DNA of 64,000 bases, taken from contig CBDFFJ010000003.1 in the NCBI GenBank assembly GCA_965246765.1, forward strand, positions 186,001-250,000, written 5' to 3'. Shown here one piece after another: positions 57,984-64,000 of the stretch. This DNA is from UBA1952 sp965246765 (lineage in GTDB: Bacteria; Bacteroidota; Bacteroidia; Chitinophagales; Chitinophagaceae). A program made the position numbers and the translations under genes. Under the pieces are notes generated by a model. The model had not been told where the DNA came from and ran no database searches. It saw only the letters and a list, made by a program, of their open reading frames with translations. Position 1 is the first letter of the stretch, and every line of letters begins with the position of its first letter.

Positions 57984-60794
57984 TTATCTGTTCAGGACAA
58001 AAGGCAGGTTTGCCGTCTTGCCGCTTTGCGGTGCTGAAAGACGGAGAATATAGCTGCCGGAAGCTGCGGCAGCCGGCATGTTTACATCATAGTGCCATTG
58101 CTTTCCCTGAGCGGAAGCGCCCGGCGCTACCTCTGAGTGATACACGCTTTGACCAACCACATTCAGCACGTCCACCGTCACCCGCTCGCCGGCGTTGTGC
58201 AGTCCTTCCCAGGAAGCGGCAACGGTAAAGCGTCCTTCGGTAACCGGATTAGGATAGAGCGCAACCGATCCGCCCCATCCGTTCAGGCCGGCAATGCCCG
58301 TTGCGCCCTCAACAATGACTTCCGGCGCTACGACCACGCCAGGATCGGCGCATGGATCGTAGCTCTGCATGCGCACAGTGATGTGATCGCCGCCAACGAG
58401 CGAGGATGCCGTATAAGTGCTGCCCGTAGCCCCGGATATGTCAACCCCGTTTTTGATCCACTGATACTGAGGTGTGGGGCCACCGCCGCTTTGGGTAGCT
58501 GTGAACGTAACCGGACCGCTACCGGCGGTAACAGAAGCCGGGCTCACGGTAATAGTAGGGACTACGACATTATTGACCTTAATGCCAACTTTATTGGAAG
58601 GTACGCTGGTTATCGTAGCGCAAGGAGCATTGGTACCCAGCACCACCGTAATAGTATCACCGTTGACCAGCGCTGCGGTGTTATAAGTAGGGCCTGTGCC
58701 GCCCGTGCCAACTGCAAGGCCGTTGCGCATCCATTGATAGGTAGGGGTGGTGCCGCCGCCGGTAATGGTGGAGGTAAAATTGATAGCAGTTCCGGCGCAG
58801 ATTGTCACCACCGGAGTGGTATTAATAGATATGCCCGGAGTGACAGAAGGGGTCAGGTTAGCGGTAATAGAATTAGAGCGGATGGTATCTGCAGAGCGGC
58901 AGGTAGCGTTAGAGGTAAGGACAACGGCGATCACATCGCCGTTTACCAGCGTCGCATCTGTATAGGTAGCACCAATGCTAAACACATTCGCCCCGTTCTT
59001 TTTCCATTGGTAAGCAGGCGCCGCGCCGCCATTGGTTGGCGAGGCTGTGAATGTGATAGGCACGCCCTGGCAAAGCGCCCCGGTGGTAGAAATGAGCACA
59101 GAAGGATTCACCGTCGTCGTCACATTCGTGTTGAGGCTGGCCGTGGGCGATATAGCGCACGATACATATGCAGTCACCTTTATCTGCCCGCTTGATGTGC
59201 CGGCAAAAGCCTGCGCAGTTGTACCCGAAGAGCTGCCGGTCCATCCGGTTGGCAATATCCACTGGTAAGAGGTAGCGCCCGACATAGGGTTTATGGAAAA
59301 GTTGTAAAGCATTCCGGTGCAGTACACACCGCCTACTGCCGAAGAGGTGATAGGCGCCGGCGTCCCCAGCGAGTTTATAATGTTTATGGCCAATGTAGCG
59401 TCTGTTGATGTACCGCAGCCGTTGCCGGCCTTTACCATCAGCGTGCCAGACGTGGCATCGGTCGTCAACGTAATGGAAGGCCCGGTTGAGGTACCCGTCC
59501 ATCCGCTGGGCAGCGTCCATGTGTAGAACACCGCTCCCACTACCGGTGCTACGCTATAGGTCTGGGTTGAATAAGCGCACACGGCATTGGAACCGTTGAT
59601 AACAGCCGGAGTAGCAGGAGCTGAGCCGGCCACTACAGATTTCGTCCGAGGCACGGAAGGACCGCCGCAGGACGATGTTGCCGTTACGGAGACTGTCCCT
59701 CCGGAAGTTCCCATTGTCACCAGGATATTGTTAGTGGTTGAAGTGCCGGTCCAGGTAGGCGGCAGCGTCCAGGTATATATAGTGCCTGGTACGTTTGGCA
59801 CATTGTAGTTAGCAGTATCGCCGGGACAGAAGGTGGGGCGACCGGAAATAGCGCCGGGCTGTGGCGCGCCTACGAGTACCTGGTAAGCAGTAGAGTACGT
59901 GGTTATTGCAGAATTGGTGCATGTAGCGCCCATGCGAAACCAAGTGGTGACAGGCAGGGAGCCGGTTGTATAGTTCAGTGTTGTAGCGCCGGTGCCGGAG
60001 GTGACATTGGTAAAGCCGGTAGTGGCAGAAGTCGTGGAGCTCTGCCATTGATAGGTAATGTTGGAGATAGGCGCATTAGGGTCGGTTGCAGTCAGCCCGT
60101 AGGTAGAGCCTGCACAGATCGGCGCGGACGCATTCATGGCCGGCGTTGTAATAACCGGCGCGAGCGGCGTGCCGCTGCAAGTAGCCGGAATCGCGTCAAA
60201 GCCGAAAGACAGTGGGCTGGCATCTGCGCCGGTAGAGCTGGCGCTTGTGGTGGTGCCGTACATACGTTTATTCACGCTTCCGCTGTAATACCATACACCC
60301 ATCCCGGTGCCGGTATGGCTTGCCTGTGAAGCTTCCACAAGCAGGTTGCCTCCGGAATAGAAAAAGGGCGTTGCCAGCGGAAATGCATACCAGGTACCGG
60401 AGGTGAACGTGGAGCTCAGGCTGGACTGCGAAAGCACCGTGGTGAGTCCGCCATTCCAGGTACCGCTGGTCAACGAGGTCAGCGACGTGTTGCCCATCTG
60501 CAGCAGCAGATTCGTGTATGTGCTGCTGCCAGAAGTTGCCGCCTTAAAGTAAATAGTCGTAATCAGCACGCCTCCGGAAGGAAGCGTATTGAAATCCGCC
60601 GGAAAATAAAGGAACTGGCACATATTCCCGCTGGATGTCGTGCCGTTGAACGGGAAGTTATTGTAGCTACTCACGGCTGCCGTGTAAAACTGCGGCGTCT
60701 GAGCCTTTGCCGGCGCAGCGGACAGCAGCGCTATCACACTCGCTACAAATACAAACCGAAAGAGATTGGGTAGAAGTTTTTGGTTCATGGTCAA
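57984..60794 (-). CDS. T9SS-exported surface protein with repeated Ig/PKD-like domains (936 residues)
   Basis: The signal peptide ends near residue 31 (SAAPAKAQT). A unique N-terminal domain (about 32-205, NNFPFNGTTSSGNMCQFLYF) is followed by repeated beta-sandwich domains of about 80-90 residues. Repeat marks include YQWQSSTTSA, YQWKKNGANVF, YQWMRNGLAVG and YQWIKNGVDIS. The last 85 residues are a T9SS sorting domain (VALYPNPVTEGRF to PFVLNR). A start at 60788 is equally possible. Likely an adhesin or surface-layer-type protein. Its C-terminal part is closely paralogous to the gene at 61033. Confidence 0.85.
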   Translation of the reverse strand: MTMNQKLLPNLFRFVFVASVIALLSAAPAKAQTPQFYTAAVSSYNNFPFNGTTSSGNMCQFLYFPADFNTLPSGGVLITTIYFKAATSGSSTYTNLLLQMGNTSLTSLTSGTWNGGLTTVLSQSSLSSTFTSGTWYAFPLATPFFYSGGNLLVEASQASHTGTGMGVWYYSGSVNKRMYGTTTSASSTGADASPLSFGFDAIPATCSGTPLAPVITTPAMNASAPICAGSTYGLTATDPNAPISNITYQWQSSTTSATTGFTNVTSGTGATTLNYTTGSLPVTTWFRMGATCTNSAITTYSTAYQVLVGAPQPGAISGRPTFCPGDTANYNVPNVPGTIYTWTLPPTWTGTSTTNNILVTMGTSGGTVSVTATSSCGGPSVPRTKSVVAGSAPATPAVINGSNAVCAYSTQTYSVAPVVGAVFYTWTLPSGWTGTSTGPSITLTTDATSGTLMVKAGNGCGTSTDATLAINIINSLGTPAPITSSAVGGVYCTGMLYNFSINPMSGATSYQWILPTGWTGSSSGTTAQAFAGTSSGQIKVTAYVSCAISPTASLNTNVTTTVNPSVLISTTGALCQGVPITFTASPTNGGAAPAYQWKKNGANVFSIGATYTDATLVNGDVIAVVLTSNATCRSADTIRSNSITANLTPSVTPGISINTTPVVTICAGTAINFTSTITGGGTTPTYQWMRNGLAVGTGGTGPTYNTAALVNGDTITVVLGTNAPCATITSVPSNKVGIKVNNVVVPTITVSPASVTAGSGPVTFTATQSGGGPTPQYQWIKNGVDISGATGSTYTASSLVGGDHITVRMQSYDPCADPGVVVAPEVIVEGATGIAGLNGWGGSVALYPNPVTEGRFTVAASWEGLHNAGERVTVDVLNVVGQSVYHSEVAPGASAQGKQWHYDVNMPAAAASGSYILRLSAPQSGKTANLPFVLNR

Positions 60795-61032
60795 CTATTG
60801 GGTAAGATGAGATTTGTTGCCTTAATGTGAAGATTCCTTCAAAGCTATCAATTATCCGCACAAAAAGTTATGCCTCAGCAAAACAGTATTGCATATTTAT
60901 CCGATGAGCAGTTTCAAAAATAAAATATGATTATGCGGTGACAATATTCGCTGGCATTACCATACTGCAAGCAGCAAAAAAATCCCCGGACAAAGGCCGG
61001 GGATTTTTTTGCTTCACAATATAAAGTACTGA
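60795..61032. other. Spacer between the two surface-protein genes
   Basis: Contains the terminator of the upstream gene near the right side. No gene. Otherwise AT-rich with no recognised site. Confidence 0.45.
60977..61010 (-). terminator. Strong hairpin terminator of the 61033 gene
   Basis: AAAAATCCCCGG up to 60989 pairs with CCGGGGATTTTT starting at 60997 around a short loop, with flanking A and T runs on both strands. It lies 23 bases past the stop of the minus-strand surface-protein gene. Confidence 0.85.
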
Positions 61033-63795
61033 TTACCGCGTCAATACAAACGGCAGCGCCGCCCGCATACCCGTTTCTGCGACGCTCAGACGCAACAGGT
61101 ATTGGCCGGCCGGCAGGCCTTCCGGCAATTGCACATCGTAGTGCCATTGACCCTTTGCCGTATTTCCAGGTACCACTTCACTATGATATACATTCTGTCC
61201 CAGAACGCTCATCACATCCATGCGCACGCGCTCGCTCGCAGAGTGATTGCCATTCCAGGTAGCTGCAATCGTAAAGTGGCCGTTAGCGGTAGGGTTGGGG
61301 TAAAGCGAAACCGCGCCGTTCCAGGCGCTGACGCCGGCTACGCTCGTTGTGCCGCTTACAATGACCTCTGTTGCGGTAACAACGCCAGGCGTAGCGCATG
61401 GATCGTAGCTCTGCATCCGCACCGTAATGTGGTCGCCGCCTACGAGCGAAGACGCTGTATAAGTATCACCCGTAGCGCCCGGAATATCCACACCATTCTT
61501 GATCCACTGGTATTGCGGATTAGGGCCGCCACCGCTCTGCGCTGCAGTAAAGGTTACAGGGCCGCTGCCTGCGGATACAGAAGCGGGGCTGACTGTAATA
61601 GTCGGCGATACTACATCATTGACCTTAATGCCGACCTTATTGGAAAATATTTTTGATACTGTGGCGCAAGCTGCATTAGTAGTCAGCTGAACCGTAATGG
61701 TATCGCCATTTGTCAGAGAAGAGCTGCTGTAAGTAGCGCCGGTGCCACCTGTGCCGATCGGGTTATTGTTACGATACCATTGATAAGCAGGTGCCGTGCC
61801 TCCGCTGGCAATTGTAGTCGTAAAGTTCAGCGTAGTGCCGGCGCAGATTATCACTAATGGTGTAGTGTTGATAGAGATGCCAGGCGTAACCGTAGGCGTA
61901 ATGCTCGTAACAATACTGTTGGAACGGATGGTATCAGTAGAGCGGCAGGTAGCGTTGGAGGTCATCACTACTGCAATGACGTCTCCGGTAACGAGCGATG
62001 CATCTGTATAGGAAGCGCCTACGCTGAATACGTTTGCACCATTCTTCTTCCACTGGTAAGTCGGCGCAGTGCCTCCGTTAGTCGGCGTAGCGGTAAAAGT
62101 TGCAGGAACGCCCTGGCACAGGGCGGCGGAGGCCGCGCTGACAAGCACCTGCGGATTCACGGTAGGTGTGACCGTAGCATTAAGCGTCGTTGTCGCAGAA
62201 GTGGCGCACGATACATAAGCAGTAACCTTTACAGGGCCGCTGGAAGTACCTGCAAAAGCCTGAATATTGCTGCCTGTTGTTGTTCCGGTCCAGCTGCCTG
62301 GCAATACCCATTGGTAAGAAGTAGCACCCGCAACCGGCGCCACGGAGAAATTATAAAGAACGCCGGTGCAATAAACGCCGCCGACAGCAGAAGAAGTGAT
62401 GACAGGCGTAGGAAGTGAATTGATCACATTTACTGCCAGAGTGGTGATGGAGGAAAAGCCGCAGCCATTACCCGCCTTAACCGTTACAAGGCCCGATGTA
62501 GTGTCGGTAAATGCCGTGATAGACGGGCCGGTAGAAGTGCCGGTCCAGCCATTCGGAAGCGTCCATACATAGTAGGTAGCGCCAACCACCGAAGCAACGC
62601 TATAAGTCTGCGATGTACTGGAGCACACAGAATTTGCGCCGTTAATGACGGTAGGCGCGCCTGGCGCTGAGCCCTGAAAAACTGATTTGGTTCGTGCTAC
62701 GGAAGGGCCGCCGCAGGCCGAAGTTGCAGTGACCGATATAGTACCGCCTGTGGCGCCCATCACTACATAGGCAATGTTCGTATTGACCGGAGTGCCGGTC
62801 ATAAAGCTCCAACCAGAGGGCAAAGTCCAGGTATAGGTAGTGCCCGAAACCGCAGGTACGCTATAGTTGGCAGTATCGCCGGGGCAGCTTGTCGGGCGGC
62901 CGCTGATCACACCGGGCTGTGGAGCGCCGGTGAGTGCCGTAAACGGCGCACTGTACGATGTAAGCCCGCTGTTCACACAGGTTGCGCCTATGCGGAAATA
63001 GGTTGTCGCAGACAGCGCAGGCGTTGTATAACTAAGGGTCGTTGCGCCGCTGCCGCCAACCACATTTGCCCAGGGGCCGCTTGCGGATGATGAAGACTGC
63101 CACTGATACGTAATGCCGGTAACAGGCTGATTCGGATCAGTCGCCGTAATAGTTGTAGAGCCGCCGCATAGGGGCGCTGAAGGCAATATAGGGGCGCTCG
63201 TAACAACCGGAATAAGCGGCGTGCCGCCGCAAACCGGATTGTCAACAGACACATCGTCAATGAAGATATCATTTCCAAATAGCGATGTGCCCTTAAAAAT
63301 GATATAGTTACTTGATGTAGTAAAAGTGGACGGCACTGTGAAGCTGTATAGATACCAGCCATTTGACGACACAGACGGCGAGAGGCCGATTGCACGATTC
63401 ACTGTGCCAAGAAGCGTGCCTCCAGAAGATGACGCCGACGTATTCACATACACGTCAACCTTATCACCGGTAGTCGCGTAGCCGTTATCTCTGTACATCC
63501 AGAAAGAAACTGTTATGCCATTGCCGCCAACAAAGCTGATGGAGGGAGTGACCAGTTCGGCAGTGCCGCTGCTCACATAAAAAGAATTAAAGTTTGCCTC
63601 ACCCGCGCCACTGTGGGGGCTTTGGCTAGGGAAAACACCGGCGGTAAGACGCGCCCAGGTAAGCGTTCCGGATGCCGTTCTTGTCCATCCCGTCGGAGGA
63701 AAAGTTGTGTTATCAAAGCTTTCCGTAAGCAGGCTAAGCCCTTTAGATAGAAAGGCGGTGAACAGGAACAGTGTAAGTAGAAGTGTTTTTTTCAT
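61033..63795 (-). CDS. T9SS-exported surface protein, paralogue of the 57984 gene (920 residues)
   Basis: A signal peptide (residues 1-18) precedes a distinct N-terminal jelly-roll-like domain (about 20-190: SFDNTTFPPTGWTRTAS, ELVTPSISFVGG, NDIFIDDVSVDNP), as in MAM/cleaved-adhesin domains. From about residue 195 the Ig/PKD-like repeats match the neighbour segment by segment (YQWQSSSSASG, YQWKKNGANVF, YQWYRNNNPIG, YQWIKNGVDIP). The T9SS tail is VSLYPNPTANGHF to PFVLTR. Duplication followed by exchange of the N-terminal domain explains the pair. A perfect palindrome lies just before the start codon. Confidence 0.85.
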   Translation of the reverse strand: MKKTLLLTLFLFTAFLSKGLSLLTESFDNTTFPPTGWTRTASGTLTWARLTAGVFPSQSPHSGAGEANFNSFYVSSGTAELVTPSISFVGGNGITVSFWMYRDNGYATTGDKVDVYVNTSASSSGGTLLGTVNRAIGLSPSVSSNGWYLYSFTVPSTFTTSSNYIIFKGTSLFGNDIFIDDVSVDNPVCGGTPLIPVVTSAPILPSAPLCGGSTTITATDPNQPVTGITYQWQSSSSASGPWANVVGGSGATTLSYTTPALSATTYFRIGATCVNSGLTSYSAPFTALTGAPQPGVISGRPTSCPGDTANYSVPAVSGTTYTWTLPSGWSFMTGTPVNTNIAYVVMGATGGTISVTATSACGGPSVARTKSVFQGSAPGAPTVINGANSVCSSTSQTYSVASVVGATYYVWTLPNGWTGTSTGPSITAFTDTTSGLVTVKAGNGCGFSSITTLAVNVINSLPTPVITSSAVGGVYCTGVLYNFSVAPVAGATSYQWVLPGSWTGTTTGSNIQAFAGTSSGPVKVTAYVSCATSATTTLNATVTPTVNPQVLVSAASAALCQGVPATFTATPTNGGTAPTYQWKKNGANVFSVGASYTDASLVTGDVIAVVMTSNATCRSTDTIRSNSIVTSITPTVTPGISINTTPLVIICAGTTLNFTTTIASGGTAPAYQWYRNNNPIGTGGTGATYSSSSLTNGDTITVQLTTNAACATVSKIFSNKVGIKVNDVVSPTITVSPASVSAGSGPVTFTAAQSGGGPNPQYQWIKNGVDIPGATGDTYTASSLVGGDHITVRMQSYDPCATPGVVTATEVIVSGTTSVAGVSAWNGAVSLYPNPTANGHFTIAATWNGNHSASERVRMDVMSVLGQNVYHSEVVPGNTAKGQWHYDVQLPEGLPAGQYLLRLSVAETGMRAALPFVLTR

Positions 63796-63808
63796 AGACT
63801 ACTATAAG

Positions 63809-63825
63809 ATCGGAATAATTCCGAT
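63809..63825. promoter_or_regulatory. Perfect palindrome before the surface-protein gene
   Basis: ATCGGAAT and ATTCCGAT are separated by one base, 14 bases upstream of the ATG at 63795. A dimeric repressor could bind here, or it may fold as a 5' leader hairpin. Confidence 0.5.
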
Positions 63826-64000
63826 TGGGGATTAAATGTAAGACAAATTAAAAAACCGTCAAGTCCCATTCACTTAGTCATCGCAATACGCAGTAGTAAC
63901 TGACTGATGTTTTTACAATAGAGATACATTCTGAACCGCTCTTTTCCAATTTCAACAGGGATTGGATAAAGTCGCACGCTTTACCCGGCATTTAAGGACT
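63826..64000. other. Right-edge stretch without a recognisable gene
   Basis: No start, RNA gene or strong hairpin was found. It probably holds the promoter of the 61033 gene and the edge of whatever lies beyond. Confidence 0.35.

Noticed and set aside
58137..59195. 352-codon plus-strand frame antisense to the Ig/PKD-repeat gene
   Set aside because: It mirrors the repeats of the true minus-strand gene, is Arg/His/Cys-rich and has no start signal.

Overview
The window looks like chromosome of a Bacteroidota bacterium, probably close to Chitinophagaceae. Supporting signs are several secreted proteins with a type IX secretion (T9SS) C-terminal sorting tail, a TonB-dependent receptor with a CarboxypepD_reg-like N-terminus, a Bacteroidota-type tyrosine recombinase, and LuxR-type two-component modules with separate multi-pass membrane proteins. 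Most starts lack a Shine-Dalgarno sequence, as is usual in this phylum. No rRNA gene or intact tRNA was found. Family calls come from reading the sequence; no search was run.

Left part (1-11 kb): a gene tail at the edge, an unknown 143-residue protein, a minus-strand signalling module (CP-motif protein, multi-TM protein, histidine kinase, response regulator), then a translationally coupled plus-strand operon of metacaspase, two coiled-coil membrane proteins and a vWA lipoprotein. Next is a PF10137-type TIR protein lying between two diverged direct repeats.

Centre (11-34 kb): about 22 kb of minus-strand genes in one direction, mostly separated by 3-20 nt. They encode a PhoD-like phosphatase, a small membrane protein, a DUF6603-like protein, three very large proteins of unknown function, an FG-GAP/T9SS protein, an amidase, an HExxH protein, an outer-membrane-like protein and two accessory proteins. 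This is a strong candidate for an undescribed system. It is followed by about 1.1 kb of apparently decayed DNA.

34.7-38.6 kb: a compact minus-strand operon resembling a new type of RiPP pathway. A lipoprotein S41 protease is followed by a 67-residue Arg/Cys-rich peptide, a hairpin terminator/attenuator, an arginase-family enzyme and an LpxL-like acyltransferase that lacks the usual catalytic acid. The working hypothesis is arginine-to-ornithine conversion in the peptide followed by fatty acylation.

38.8-50 kb: a second copy of the signalling module (with its CP-motif protein as a lipoprotein), then a mobile or patchwork zone. It holds two DUF3892-like proteins, an AT-richer dGTPase, a tRNA 3' fragment, a P4-type integrase broken by an amber codon, an unlisted DUF3606-type small gene, a secreted endonuclease/phosphatase-family protein, and a Bacteroidota integrase with 10-bp iterons and a tRNA-Phe 3' fragment beside it.

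50-64 kb: mostly ordinary chromosome. It has pyrD, a TerC-family gene, a toxin-antitoxin pair, a TPR lipoprotein with extreme C-ending codon use, a 523-bp element bounded by inverted repeats, rpe, a TonB-dependent receptor, and two paralogous T9SS-exported Ig/PKD-repeat surface proteins that share their C-terminal halves but differ at the N-terminus.
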